Assembly (NCBI GenBank): GCA_030847615.1
Contig: JAUMIR010000001.1
Coordinates: 66,539,501 to 66,603,500, forward strand
Reading direction: 5' to 3'
DNA: 64,000 nt
Source of the DNA: Gambelia wislizenii
Lineage: Eukaryota > Chordata > Lepidosauria > Squamata > Crotaphytidae
Both the position numbers and the translations under genes were made by a program. Under the pieces are notes generated by a model, which saw only the letters and a list, made by a program, of their open reading frames with translations, had not been told where the DNA came from and made no database searches. Below, piece by piece: positions 23,188-35,389 of the stretch; position 1 is the stretch's first letter, and each line of letters starts with the position of its first letter.

Positions 23188-23360
23188 CCTCTGAGTGGCG
23201 GCTGGTGGCTTCCATGCTGGTGGAGTTGTGAATCTACTTCAGGTTTTATTCCTCACTTTAGGAAGCTGTTTAAGGTACTGAATCCATTCTGGAGGATAAG
23301 ATTAGGGTTACTGAGCCCAAACCACTCTAGTGCTTTTAACAACAGCTCCAGTAGGCAGAT
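23188..23360. repeat. Unclassified repeat family W
   Basis: GGCGGCTGGTGGCTTCCATG followed by a TTCAGGTTTTATTCCTCACTT segment and ending near a TCCAGTAGGCAG segment. Related to 33660-33850 and 38790-38985. Diverged. Confidence 0.45.
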
Positions 23361-23795
23361 GTGAAGCTTTTGTTAAAGACTGTCATTATGAACAGCCATC
23401 TCTTTGAAAGACTATCTAATCCAAGTCTGATTAAACATTTAAAAACTGCAAGAAGGGAGAGCTCCCTATAGGTACCTAGAGAGCAGAATGAACAGTCATA
23501 AAAGTTACCTGTTCACAATCTTACTTATTAGGGCAAGAGCTATAGCATTTCTATCTAATTTATAACAGTTCTTTACAGTAGTGTATCTCTATGTATGAAA
23601 ATGTAAATTTTCTGGAAGTCAGCATCCTCCTTGGTCTTCTTTTGTGGGGTTGTTTCCCCCTCTTTTTTGTTGGCCACAAGAGAGTGACCACCCTATTAAA
23701 GACACAGACACTTTTACCAGAGGCACAAATTGGCAACCCTTGTGTGTAGGTACAGGAATAGCATTCTTCCAACCTTCACTGACAAAATAATTGAA

Positions 23796-24108
23796 TGTCA
23801 CGTTGAGAATGGAGCAGGCTTGTTTTCTGCTGCTCCAGAGACTGGAACATGGAGCAATGGATGTAAGTTCCAGGAACAGAGATTCCACCTCAACATTAGG
23901 AGGAACTTTTTGACAGTAAGAGCTGTTTGGCAGTGGAACACACTCCCTCGGAGCGTGGTGGGGTCTCCTTCCTTGGAGGTGTTTAAACAGAGGCTGGATG
24001 GGCATATGTTGGGGATGCTTTGATTGTGATTTCCTGCGTGGCAGGGGGTTGGACTGGATGGCCCTCGTGGTCTCTTCCAACTCTACAGTTCTATGATTCT
24101 ATGATTCT
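23796..24108 (+). mobile_element. CR1 LINE 3' end
   Basis: Encodes the C-terminal tail of CR1 ORF2 (FHLNIRRNFLTVRAVWQWNT and LEVFKQRLDGHMLGML), then the 3' untranslated region GGTTGGACTGGATGGCCCTC and a terminal TTCTATGATTCTATGATTCT. It is 5'-truncated, as usual for CR1. Confidence 0.95.
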
Positions 24109-24124
24109 ACCATCGGTTTAGACC

Positions 24125-24270
24125 AGAGGTAGGAGTTGTGTAGCATTCTATATGTTGTTGGACTGCAATTACCAGCATTCCACACTGTTAGCTATGCTAG
24201 AAAGGGCTGCTGGAAGTCCAACAGCCTTTGATGTGCCGGTCAGTGTAGAATCTAACCTAGAGGTGGGAAT
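24125..24270. mobile_element. hAT-like palindromic remnant
   Basis: AGAGGTAGGAGTTGTG and later a GGTGGGAATCATAC segment resemble decayed ends of hAT-type elements, with a TTGTTGGACTGCAATTACCA interior block and its complement (GGAAGTCCAACAG). Heavily decayed. Confidence 0.4.
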
Positions 24271-25734
24271 CATACAACACATTAATTTGGCCATTCAAGA
24301 ACCTCATTTGATTAATTCAGCAACCTTAACAATCCATTCTTCCATTGTGGTGCTTCAGTCCATTTTTGGGTTTGAGTAAACAATATTCCGGCTTCTGTTG
24401 TTGTATATCAAAGTAATCCATATTTACTGTCTACTTCTTTATCCATAATGCCCAACGGAGACATTTCTGGTAGCATAACAAAATGTAACTTTAATTTTTT
24501 TTTGGATTAACATATTCATCTAAGACCAGTAATTTTTTGTCTTCTTAGAGGTCCACCACATATGATGAAAAGGGGACCTCTTTATCTTGACACCACCAAC
24601 ATTCTGGCATTAGATACTATCTATACATAATCTTACACAAGTTTTCTTTTAAATTACTGCACAAAATAAATGTTATCTCTTTGGACCACATTTTCCCCCT
24701 ACATCCATTTTGACATTATGGTCAAAATTATGGGCCCACCTTATAATGTAATCTTTTACAGGTTCATCTCATCTCTAGTTTCAAAAGCCATTTATACACT
24801 TTTTAAATTATATGGTCATTGTCTTTACACAACTCTAAATAAAACACATTTTCTCTAATCTCTATGGCTGCATTTCCCTTATCTTGATTAAATGTGTCCT
24901 TAAGCTGCATATACAAATATAGGGAGGAGCTTGTACCAACTGCTTGTTAAGACACATCCCTAAAACATTACACATAAATAGTATAGATATGTAGCTATCA
25001 GAATAAGCATTCTTAGGGGTTGTCAAGAAGAGAAGATGTATGCTGATTCCTGCACATTATTGCAAATTCACAACAGCATTCATTTGTTGTAGGAGGTATG
25101 AGTCTAAAAATAAAAATGTATTAAAAAATTCCAGGGATCTAGCCCTTTTTAAAAAGAAATAAAAATATCTTCTTTAAAAAATAAAAATCTTTTCTTTCAA
25201 ATTCATGACAGAGTGACACATTAGAATGCAGAGACAGCTCAATTAACATTTAAAAGTGTGGTCTGATCACCCAATCAATTAGACTCATTAAAAACAAAGG
25301 AGTCAGTTTAAAAATGCATATCAAAAGTTTACTGAAGGTATATAAATCTTAATCTACATACTAAAACAAACTTTAAAAAGGGTTCCTAACTAACTAAGAG
25401 AATTTAGGGTAGAATGAGACTCACCCAGCCTTTAGCAGTGGGGGCTGCATGGTAACTTGAAAGGAACTCAAAAACACAACAACATCATGGCATGGCTTCA
25501 GCCACATGGAGACTCTAACTTAAAAGAGACTTGAACAAAGGGTAATAATATTTAAATTAGGTCATGTGAATAAATGACCCATTGCTCCAGTTGGCTGAAA
25601 TTGCCTAGTGAAATAAGAGAAAGGGAAGTTGGGAGAACTAAAGCATGCAGGGTAAATATCCTAGACTGCACTTAAAATGTGAATGGAGTACACAAGATTG
25701 TATTACATTACAATAATGATTTCCCCACATACTA
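24271..25734. other. AT-rich stretch, no gene seen
   Basis: About 1.46 kb of AT-rich, unique-looking sequence with no convincing exon, promoter or repeat. Confidence 0.5.
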
Positions 25735-25739
25735 CATTT

Positions 25740-26303
25740 GTCTCCATGGTCTTTTGGCAAAACTGACAGTATGCGAAGCTATCTGTGTTTGAAATGCACA
25801 TGCTGTGAATCAAGATGGTGGCCAAGTAAATTAGCATATTATTTTTCTCCACACATTGTCACTGCTGCACAGTATTTTTTTTAAAAAAAACTTTAATGCA
25901 AAGGTGTGCAAATGCAACCTTCTGCTCAAAATAGCTACTTAGCTTAAAGCGGGGGGGGGGGGGGGAGCACAATCGGCAATATGAAACTCTAACATGGTGC
26001 TTCCAGCCACTTCATTGCCGGCAAGCCTGCCCCCAGTACACATCTGACCAATCAACTGTCCACTTCTGCTCCTCTCAAAGAATGGGCCGTGTCCCAAATC
26101 AATTGTCCAAGTGAGCGGTAATGTGCATTCCCACCCATTAAAAAAAAATAAATTGGGAAAAGCAGCAAAGGCTTTTCCTATGTAGTTTTTGGAGTCCCCC
26201 CCCCCCGCTTCCAAATAAGGTAAATTACCACGGAATCTCATTGGGACAAAAGATATTTTCCTCAAATTCTATGAGGTGTATTTTCACCATCTAGACAACC
26301 CCT
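25740..26303 (-). mobile_element. DNA transposon family Y, copy on minus strand
   Basis: On the minus strand it begins GGGGTTGTCTAGATGGTGAA and then follows the copy at 2948-3700 through the GGTCAGATGTG and GGCTTGCCGGCAA segments. It has a G run at 25951-25966 and a C run at 26197-26206. The distal end is not resolved. Confidence 0.6.
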
Positions 26304-26317
26304 TAGTTTGTTTAGAT

Positions 26318-26557
26318 CAGGGGTGGGCAAAGTGAAGTTTGTGGACTGCATACAGCCTCCTAGGTCCTCCAGAATGACCCCAAATGTGCTAGGAGGCATA
26401 GAGGGAATTTTACCACATTTGGAGACCCCCTGGACCATCACTCTGGGTAAAAACATTTTTTGCAAAAAAAAAAAAAATCCTCAAAATGTCATTTTGCAGC
26501 CCTCTAAGGACTGGGAGGGTAATGCAGCCCTTAGCCTTCCTCAGTTGCCCACCCCTG
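26318..26557. mobile_element. hAT-type MITE with 8-bp target duplication
   Basis: Terminal repeats CAGGGGTGGGCAA and TTGCCCACCCCTG are typical of hAT (Charlie-like) elements. The flanks GTTTAGAT (26310-26317) and CTTTAGAT (26558-26565) are an 8-bp duplication with one difference. 240 bp, no transposase. Confidence 0.92.
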
Positions 26558-26565
26558 CTTTAGAT

Positions 26566-27732
26566 GTACACATTACATACAGGTGCCATTAATCAGAAGT
26601 ACATGTCCAGCTGACAACAGGTGTTATCAATAGGGAGTATGAGAGTACACATAATCCAGAAGGGTTTCTGTCTATAAAAACTGCTATAGAGTTGCCCTGA
26701 GAGAGGGTGGGGCAGACCAGCATGGACAACAATGTGCAGCACACAGTTGGCGGGGGGGGGGTAGTTGCTTCTCTGTGCTCATAACAGGTGATTGAAGGTA
26801 GGAGCTATTCTGTGGGACTTGCTTTATCTACTTTATGTAGCATCTGGTAAGTTTTTATTGTTCTGTCATTCCTTTCACCCACTGGTGTGTTCATTGCCTC
26901 TATATCATAAAGGAAACAGCCTCTTTTGGTGTTACACACTGCTCCTCACAAAGAAGCCTATGCTTTGGCTCCTTCCTCAATTCTTTGTCTTTCTTACAAG
27001 AGTAATGGCCCAAATAGCAGTGATGTGAAATGCATATTTGCATTTTAATTGCACAACAGGGGGAAAAAAACCAGCAGACAGTTAGTGAGGAACTTTCTCT
27101 CAATGCAAACAGATGCTTCAAATGAGTAATTTTCAATGGGACCACAGCAGGAAGAAAGAATTAAATTTCCCCTCCCTATTATTAATCCCCCATTCAGTTT
27201 GGAAAAAGTTACTTTATGGATTATAATTCCCAAGATCCCACAGGCAAAAGCACCCCCCCAAGCTGTGCTTTCTTCATCCACATAAGAGTTGCTTATATGC
27301 AACTCTTATATGCAAAGAGGCCCTTAACTTCACACATAACATGCATAATACAAACTGCTCAGGTATACCAGCAAGACTTTCTATAATGGAATCCAACAGT
27401 TGTACTGGCTTCTCTGCTGCCGCCTCCTTTTGTTGTTGTTGAAGTTTTGGTCCATCACACGGCTGACCAGATTCCTGCTGTAAATGGTTATGCTGCTACT
27501 GTTGGCCTTAGTTAAATAACTGTTCAGCCCATCCCAGAAGACTCCAAGCTTCAAGGCACAGTGAACCAGTTCTTGTATATTGAGTAGTTTATAAAAATGT
27601 ATGTAGTGCTTTCCAGATGAAAACTAATTTTGAAATGCAACCTGCTACTAATAAAAGGCATCTCTTTAGTCCTTTTCCAGAAAGATTTGAAATTCCTCTC
27701 ACCACCTTACAACCTCTCTCTCTATATATATA

Positions 27733-27766
<34 letters not shown>

Positions 27767-29041
27767 ATTGATTTGTGGTTTCTGATTCAGTGAAATAGCT
27801 CTGAAGGAGCTGAGCAGGGGTCACTTTTCAAAAGATGTGAATGGATTTATCTAGCCAGTGTTACTGCACCAAGGACAATCTTTTTCAAAAGCCCAGCAAT
27901 GGCTTTCTTTGGCTGGAAGCCATAGTCCATTTCCTCCCAAGAGTTGTCCTGTCAATGGGAATGGTCAGAAACAGTCTGGGGTGCATAGGTTGTGCATTGC
28001 AGCTTTTGTATTCCAGCAACCTGGAATAGGACTGAGGTTTTGCTTACAGTGCAGAATTTGAAACCATGCAGTGGAAGAGAAACAGATATTCATCGTACTT
28101 ACATTCACCTTCAAAAGACATAGCTTTTTCCTGCCTTTTTATTCTTCATCACTAGTTATTTGTACATAGACGTTGAAGTACAAGAACAAATTTATTTTAT
28201 AACCGGGAAATTTGTAATTTTGGAATACTGCTCTGGTACCTACGCATATAATTTCTGCATGGAAATAGATGCAGGCTCTGCCTTCTAATGCATGTATCAG
28301 GACAGGAAAAAGACTGGAATGGGTATTGCCACTAAAATTGCACATATTCTTATACACAGATGTAGGCCTATGTGGACTTTGGTTACTATATGATCTAAAA
28401 GTCTGAGAAATAAATGAATATACTGAATTATAATCTAGGACCTGACCCAGATTATAACATTAAAAAGAATCCATCTGGATTAGATCATGGGCCTATTTAG
28501 TCCAAACTTTTCATTCACAAAGTGGCTGCTTTTCATTGGTGAGCAGGGCAAAAAGATGGGATCAAACATACCAGCATACTTTAGCTTCAAGCTCTTCCTT
28601 CTGTTACCTAAGCCTTACAGCGAGAAAGAGCCATACAAAAGCTTGGAAACCACCACGTAACAGTATCATGGAGGTTGAGGCAAGGTCATCTGACAGTCCC
28701 TATAAGGTTGAATTGGGACCCACAGGAAGGCAAAGTCCTCCCCAAGGCCAGAGGTTACCCATCTCTGCTCCATATGAAGGGCCATTTAAAGCCAACTGAA
28801 AAGCCATTTAAATCCAACAAAAACAAGAGCAGAGGCACTGATCTTGCTTAGGAACAGTGATTACCTGGATGGCAGACTAACCAAGAACATAGGTCACCAG
28901 TTACTTGTCTGCCCTACATGGGGCAGGGGGGGATTAATAATTTTATTTTTATTAAAATTATACTAACTGGTTTCAAAATTTGCATTTACGTAGAGATTTT
29001 AACGGATGCCAGTTCTTTTGGCCCCTTTTATATGATACTTT
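26566..29041. other. No gene seen; contains a (GT)n run
   Basis: Mostly unique sequence. A TATATG/(GT)n microsatellite lies at 27722-27768. A possible exon between an acceptor near 26787 and a donor GTAAGTTTTT at 26848 was considered but has no coding support. Confidence 0.45.
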
Positions 29042-29650
29042 TGTCAGGAGTAAGAAACTGAACTCCTTAGAAAATGGCCAGACAACTGCCAAGTCATGCT
29101 AGCCGAGGCCAAGGAACTGCCAAGTCAAGCTAGGCTTGAGGCCACAGCTGCACAAGAAGGTTACTGCAGGGCACTGCTTCAGGCTATAGTGTGGGGTGCA
29201 CAACAGAGTCTGGAGTGCAAAAACTGATATAATGCACCCATGTGGCTGAGGGAGCCAATGCCCTGTGAAACTGTATAAAAGAAGGCTCAGTCCAGAGCAC
29301 ATTCTCTCTTGAGAAACATTGATGTCTGGCGTAGCAATTTGTTCATCTGCTGTATATATCTGTACATATTGCAACTGCCTTGAACTTGAAGATAATGTGC
29401 CTCCTATTGTTTGGATGACAATCACTCTGTGTGTGAGAGTATTCTTGGGAACCAGTTGCTGCTGAGTCTGCTGAGATATTTTTTTGGCTTCTGCCAGGGA
29501 TAGAGTGTCCTATCATTCCCCCAACAACTTTCCCTTCCCCCCAGAGGCAATAAGTGGCCACCACACCTAGGAACTAGGCAAGAGGGTTTAAAAGGTAACA
29601 TAGAAAGGCTGAAACAATAAAAGTTGTTTAACGGCCCTAACCAAATCCCT
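29042..29650 (+). mobile_element. Possible LTR with promoter elements
   Basis: A sequence starting TGTCAGGAGTAAG contains a CCAAT box (29255-29259) and a TATA box (GTATAAAAG, 29273-29281) 18 bases apart, followed about 335 bases later by AATAAA (29616-29621). This is the order of U3, R and U5 in a retroviral-type LTR, and the start resembles the solo LTRs at 55977 and 57251. The 3' terminus and target duplication were not found, so it could also be an ordinary promoter. Confidence 0.35.
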
Positions 29651-31285
29651 CCTCATAGTTTAAAATGGCACCTATCAGGTTAACCCAATACCATCTATAA
29701 AATTGGATTTTTTTCTTTGATATTTCAGCTTTTCTCTTGCTCAGCAAAATACAATCACATGCACTAAGCTCACTCAGAAGGGTGGCTAACATTGCATTTA
29801 CTGAGACTTCAAGGATCTGATCATAGTTTCTTCAAATGTATTTATATTTGCTAGCAGACATGGCCTGATAGAAACCCCTGTATTAATCTCGGCTGGAGAA
29901 GGAGGAGAGAAGGAGAAAGAATGTGCCATAGAAAAGATGATGCAGGCAAGTAATCACTTACTAATGCTTTTTTTTGGAAACAGATAGGTGTCTACCAATG
30001 CCCTGCCTTCTCCATTACCTCTTCTGTGCCCACTGATCTCCCAGCCAGCCAGCCATCTCTGTTATCATTTGCTGCAGCAGCAGTATGTTCCTCTAGAGGC
30101 ATTAAAGCCATTATTCTAAAAGGATCCAAGAGGTGCCAGGAACAGTTTCAGGTTTCCAACCTCATGAGTCCAAATCCAATCTGTAAAAAATTAATACTCT
30201 CAAAAGGAACAGTTAAAAGCATCACTAATCAATTAGTGGTGTGTGTGTGTGTGTGTGTGCGCGCACATTGACAGTTTGTGTCCACTGTGGCTGGTGGAAC
30301 TGAGGACAAGGGCAACAAATGGTGGACAGAACCAGGGGTGTCCAGGCAATAGCAGTGTTCACACAAAAATCTATACACTCCACACTGCTGGTGTGGTGAC
30401 AGGGAGAAGGAATAAAAGGATAGAGAAAAGAAGCCCAGCAATGAGGACTGGAGGGGGGACTAGAAGGAAATGGAATAGCCTGGAGACTGGAGGAAAGAAG
30501 GAGGAAACAGAGAGAAGAGATGTAGCCCAGTATTATACTTTCCAGATCCTCCCTGGGGAGGTACACACCATAGGCACCTCTTTGCATGACAAAACCAGCC
30601 ACCAGGTGACTGCCAACACCTTTTACTAGGCTGTTCAGACTAAAAAGAGGTGGCTGGATTGTAGCAGTTTGGGTCACAGTCATTTGTGCCATTGAATGAA
30701 GGAAAAGACCCATATCTTGGCCCACATGGTTCATTAGGTAGCTGCCAGACCCCAGAGGACTGATGCCTATTGACAGATTGATGGTGATGGGTCTCATCAT
30801 CTGGCCCCATACAGAATGGATTGGCTCTGGACACAGTGCTCTTAACAATAAGTTGTTCTAGGATCCAGTTCCTGGATTTAATAAGTTGTCACAGGATCGT
30901 GTCTCTTCTGCTGGTACATGCCCTTGGATCCTGCCCATAGTTTGGGTAAGTCATTCCGAACTCATATTGTTCTTGCTAATAAATTGCTTCAGGACCAGAC
31001 TCAGCAAATGTGGATTGGTGAAGGACCATAGGTATGGTCTATGCAGGAGGGCCAGGAAGGGATGGATCCAGCCCTAGGTGTCACCTCTATGGAGTGGACC
31101 AGTAGAGGCTAGGCATTGGTGAGGAACTGAGTTTAGATCTGGTAGAGGCACCTCCAACCAACATTCCAGTTGTAGTTGTCCTGGTTTTAAGGTGAGCAAG
31201 CCATAGGGCCTCTTCCTGGCTTTCACTTGACTCCAAGGGGGCATGGAGCCTATCTGCACAAGCTCTAACTGTCTATCATTGTCAT
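29651..31285. other. No gene seen; contains a (GT)n run
   Basis: A GT/GC microsatellite lies at 30240-30266. The 207-codon minus-strand frame across 30225-30848 is partly (GT)n-encoded and has no recognised domain. Confidence 0.4.
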
Positions 31286-31400
31286 TACCATCATCTTTAT
31301 TTATACCTCACCTTTTCCCCAGATTGAGACTCAAGGCAGGTTACAAATTAAAATGATTACAACATGGCTAGAAACATACAAAAGTCAACATTAAAATAGA
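31286..31400. repeat. Decayed LINE-tail-like repeat
   Basis: TTTATTTATACCTCACCTTT, CAAGGCAGGTTACAAATTAA: same type as 55260-55400. Confidence 0.5.
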
Positions 31401-31905
31401 ATTAAACTCTTAAGTACTCTCTTTGGTATGAGCAGAGGAATGAGTATGCATCTACTTGGCTTTGGACCTATTGCTGGCTTCCAACCCTCTTTCTGGAGAA
31501 GCCTCACTTCCTGTGGGTGCGTGATGAAGGGAGAAAGACTGGTGAACTTAGCATTCCACCTTACTCTGGCTGCTTCCTCACCTATCCTGATACTTCCAAA
31601 GGTTTTCTCTCTTCCTGCTCTCTTCCCCCTCACAGTTGTTTGTTGCTGTATTGCAAGACAACCAGCTAGCTGGCAGTCCCAGAGCAGCCCTCCTTGCAGC
31701 TGAGGGTGCCAGAGCAGTGGCAGTGATCCCCACACATAGCAACAAGGTTTGAAGAAAAGAATGACAGAAGCAAAGGGAGTGGAAAAGCAGAGGATGGAGG
31801 AAAGAGGGGGGAAAAAGATGGGGAGTAGCCAGGGCATAGTTTACTGAGGTAATTGACCTCCCTCCATAACAATTCTCCCTCTCATGAATCTTTTCTTCAG
31901 CCCCC

Positions 31906-32039
31906 AAATTTCTAGCATTGAAGCAACTTAACCTTTCAGCTGAACATTTAGAAATACAGTTTAGGCGTCAAACTGGGGGGGGGGGAGTTCTAGCCATGAA
32001 TAATTTTCAGTGTCCCACATTCTGCAATGCTAGAAATTT
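31906..32039. repeat. 15-bp perfect inverted repeat around a G run
   Basis: AAATTTCTAGCATTG (31906-31920) and its exact complement CAATGCTAGAAATTT (32025-32039), with a poly-G run (31975-31985) in the loop. It could be a very short transposon; no target duplication was established. Confidence 0.5.
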
Positions 32040-32195
32040 AGAGGCAAGATTCTTACCTGAGGGGGCAATGCCCTAACCCCGCCATAGCTACCCCTCTAGT
32101 GAGAAGCCCAGCAATGTGGGTTGGACAGAAAGGGGTGTTGACCTAAGAGATGGGGGTGCTTTAGAGCCACCACCCCCGTGATGCCAGAATCTCTA

Positions 32196-32960
32196 TTATG
32201 ATTTAGGGGAATGGCTGTATTAGCTCAAATGGAAGCCTGCAAGAGGGGGGTAACTTTGGGGATCTTTTCACCTATGTATACGAGTACTGTACTAACTGTA
32301 GAGGAAGCACCAGCTGAGGGAAAATAAAGTTTTTTATTAGAAAAACATAGACTAATGCACAAGAATCTACACTCTTACAAACCATACAAGGCTATTAGAA
32401 AAGTAAGTGGGACGGGTTGGAGATAGAGGTCTGGATAAGAGGGAAATAGTTACCAGTCTTGGGAGAAGAAAGTTCTGTGTAGTGAAGAATCTCATACTGG
32501 CATCTGAGGGTGATACAGCACAGTCCTGATCCATGACTCATTGAGAAAGAGAATGGTTGGGTCCCTCTGCAACACACATTGCTATAGTTGGGGCTGTACT
32601 ATTTGTAACTCATTTCATGCCTTGAAGGCATGTTCTGGCTTTAACAATAGCTAGATGGCTCTTCTGAAGGAGAGACAAAGGAAAACAAAACTCAACCGAT
32701 TAATTTACTTGCTGGGAGATAGAAATTGATGTGCTTATGACAACCTCGCACGGCTGGACAGAAGGGGGTATAGGAAAGATTTATGTAGGAATAGATTTGG
32801 GAATGGTCACTTAATTGTTTGATTGAATGAATAATCGCTGAGGCCCCCAGGGCTGGAAGAAAGGATTAGCAGTCCTTAATTACTATGTTTACTAAGGGGC
32901 TTCCGCACCATCCTAATATGGGCTTTCCTGCCATAATATTTCTAAGACACATCCCAGGTT
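32196..32960. repeat. Unclassified repeat family X, uninterrupted copy
   Basis: Collinear with 55797-56890: shared blocks include CCTATGTATACGAGTACTGT / CCTATATATACTAGTGCTAA, the CTCTTACAAACCATACAAGG region, an AGTTCTGTGTAG segment, TTCATGCCTTGAAGG / TTCATGTCCTGGAGG, and GAAATTGATG..TATGACAACC. There is an AATAAA at 32323. It may be an old LTR. It preserves the empty site for the LTR inserted in the other copy. Confidence 0.65.
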
Positions 32961-33655
32961 ATTGTGGCCTTTTGGTTTGCCCAACCAACTTGACCTCAAA
33001 AAGTGCCCAATATTTCCAGTTATGAGATACGGTGGGTAGCGGGTAGTAGGGCATACTAATGGGGGATGGGGATAGAGTGAAGGGGGAATAACTGAGCAAC
33101 AGAATTTGGAAGAAAGCAGTAGAGGAAGGGTAGAAAAAGGAGATAGCCAGAGATAGAGGCCAGAGGTGAAAATGTGTAGAGGAAAATGAAGGGAGAAAAA
33201 AAGCTTGGAGGGGAATGGCCTGAAGAGGAAGTGATCAAGCATTTGAGGTAAATTAACAGGATAAAATAGACAGAACCAGAAAAGAGGCTTTAAAAAAACC
33301 AGTAAACAAAATAAAAATCTAAATAGAAGTTCTTCAAAACCAAAGAGAGCTACAAAAATGACCAAACAAGTCTTACCTTCTGCTGGTGAATAGTTTGGAT
33401 TCAACTGAGCTGATACCTCTTTCCCTCAGCCTCTCCCTTTAGAAACTATTAGTGAAATTCTTTTTCTCATTCACACACATTCAGTCCAAACTGAAGTGGG
33501 GAAGGGGTGCTCTTATTCTTCCTGTTCCTACTTCAGTCCACCACCATCCAGGTCTTGGGCCATCCTCATCCCACACCAGACCATGACCTATCCCTCATCC
33601 CACACCTTTGGTTTCCTCACTACTCACTCCCCAATACTAATTTACTTAGGCGCAG
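32961..33655. other. Purine-rich stretch, no gene
   Basis: Strand bias (AG-rich on the plus strand) gives a 163-codon minus-strand frame of low complexity rich in F, L, P and S. No domain is recognisable. Confidence 0.4.
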
Positions 33656-33659
33656 CAAG

Positions 33660-33850
33660 GCCAGACAGTGGCTAGTGACTTCTGTTGTCAGTCGGGTTGT
33701 GAATTGGCTCTGGGCTTTGGTCCAGATTTTAAAGGAGTTCTGCAGGGTGTTGAATTCTATCCCCACAACAGAGTCAGCAATATGGACAGAGCTCAGAAAG
33801 TTCAGACAAAATGCTTCAGTGGATTCACCACCAGTTGCCACTATCAGAAA
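33660..33850. repeat. Unclassified repeat family W
   Basis: GGCTAGTGACTTCTGTTGTC, GAATTGGCTCTGGGCTTTGG and an ending in CACCAGTTGCCACTATC match the layout of 38790-38985 (GGTGGCTGGTGG at one end, CCACCAGCTGCCA at the other), suggesting short terminal inverted repeats. Confidence 0.5.
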
Positions 33851-33892
33851 CTGCTATGCATGGCAGACAAAGAAGCACTGCCATTTCCCTGT

Positions 33893-34124
33893 GTTTGTGT
33901 GTGTGTGTTTCTGCCTTCAAGTCCTCTGTTGACTCATGGTGACCCCATGAATTTCATAGGCGAGGAATACTAAGCAGTAGTTTTGCCAGTTCCTTCCTCT
34001 GAAATATAGCCTACAGCACCTGGGATTCATTGGTGGTCTCCCATCCTAGTACTAACCAGGGCTGACCCTACTTAGCTTCCAAGATCAGACAGGATCTGGT
34101 GCCTTTAGAGTATTTAGGCCACTC
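33893..34124 (-). mobile_element. 5S-rRNA-derived SINE with Bov-B-like tail
   Basis: On the minus strand the first 118 bases (34124 to 34007) match vertebrate 5S rRNA: AAGCTAAGTAGGGTC is box A with one change, and TTAGTACTAGGATGGGAGAC is box C with one change. The 3' part (34006 to 33893) is not 5S but resembles the Bov-B 3' end, with CTTGAAGGCAGAAACACAC at the terminus. It is therefore a SINE (5S head plus LINE tail), not a 5S gene. The internal TFIIIA-binding promoter is largely preserved. Confidence 0.88.
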
Positions 34125-34734
34125 CAGCAACCACTTCAAGGAAAGAAGCAACACAAGAGTGGCTCCAGTTTCTATAAAAGATAGGCAGTCCTAAATTGGA
34201 TTTATGCCTGTATAAGTCACTACCAGGATGCCAGCCATAAATATGTCAATTTGTATAAATAGATGCAACTTAAAAGTGCTGTAATTATTATGATTTAAGT
34301 AGAACTTCAATACTGTGACCAAGTGACTTCTGTGAGTACTGAGTATCTGCTGTCCAGATGTTAACTGCTGATGGGAACACACAAAGCCCCTCTTTCCCCC
34401 TCTTAGGGTACTTTATAATCAAACTGGACTTGGACCAGACAACCCTTCAAATAAATGATGCTTTCAAATAGATGATTGTCTCCTGGCAAGTCTTCCAGCA
34501 GAGGGCTAACCTGTCCACTGCAAAGTAAGATAGATGACCATGGCAGCAGGGAGGGTTGAGCTTCTTCCTGCTTGTACTCTTTTCCCATCAAAAAGATATG
34601 CATCAGTTTTACCTCTACTTAGGTGAGTGAATGCTTTTTGGTGAGAAAATGATATGCGGAATTCGGGAAGCACCTGTCTTACTGTGCTGCCCTTCCAGTC
34701 GAAACACCTGCACTGGTTGGTAATTGTATTCAAT

Positions 34735-35170
34735 CCAAGATGTTAGTTTTAATCTTTATAGCCCTAAATATCTTGGGGCCTGGCTCTCCAAGGAACCAAT
34801 TGTCTCATTAAGAACCTGCCTAGCCATTAAGAACTACAGGTAAACCTTGAAGATGCTGTTGTCTTCAGAGGGCTGTTTGTTACATGTAGCAGAACTATTT
34901 TTAATCACAACAATTCTGTGTTTCTGGGGAATTCCAAATTCTGGAATGCTTTTCCTCTAGAATTACAACTGGGGGGCCCTTTCTCAGCTTCTAAAAAAGA
35001 TGCTGAGACACATCTTTTTAACTTAGCATTTTAAATTCATGTTAGTGTAGTAAAGTTTTATTGTTGCCATTTTAATGGATTAGTCTTTGTTTTGTTTTGT
35101 TTTAATTTTACTGCATATGACCTCAAGGTCTTTTTAGCCAAAAGAGAATAAAAAGGTATTAATATCAATC
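34735..35170. repeat. Decayed LINE 3' region
   Basis: CTCTGGAATGC-like and CATCTTTTTAACTTAGC segments followed by a GGTCTTTTTAGCCAAAAGAG-type tail and AATAAAAAGG. Non-coding; clade not assigned. Confidence 0.4.
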
Positions 35171-35389
35171 TCTCAAACACAGAAGTCTTTGAAAAGAACA
35201 ATGGAATGAGATGTCATGGATACTTCTACACTTTGTTTCTTTCCTTTTCTGGACCCTTCCTGAACAGTTGTCAAGACCTTTTCACTCAAGGGTTTCTTTA
35301 ACATCCTAACTGCATCCTGAGTCTACAATCCTATTGGGATCATGACCCATTGAATGCCCCACTGTATAGACATACATAAGATTGTGCTG

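Noticed and set aside
30225..30848. 207-codon minus-strand frame
   Set aside because: Its end is encoded by the (GT)n repeat and the rest has no recognisable domain.
32913..33404. 163-codon minus-strand frame
   Set aside because: Low-complexity F/L/P/S sequence caused by a purine-rich strand.
33893..34124. A 5S rRNA gene
   Set aside because: The 5S part has several changes and is fused to a Bov-B-like SINE tail, so it is a SINE.
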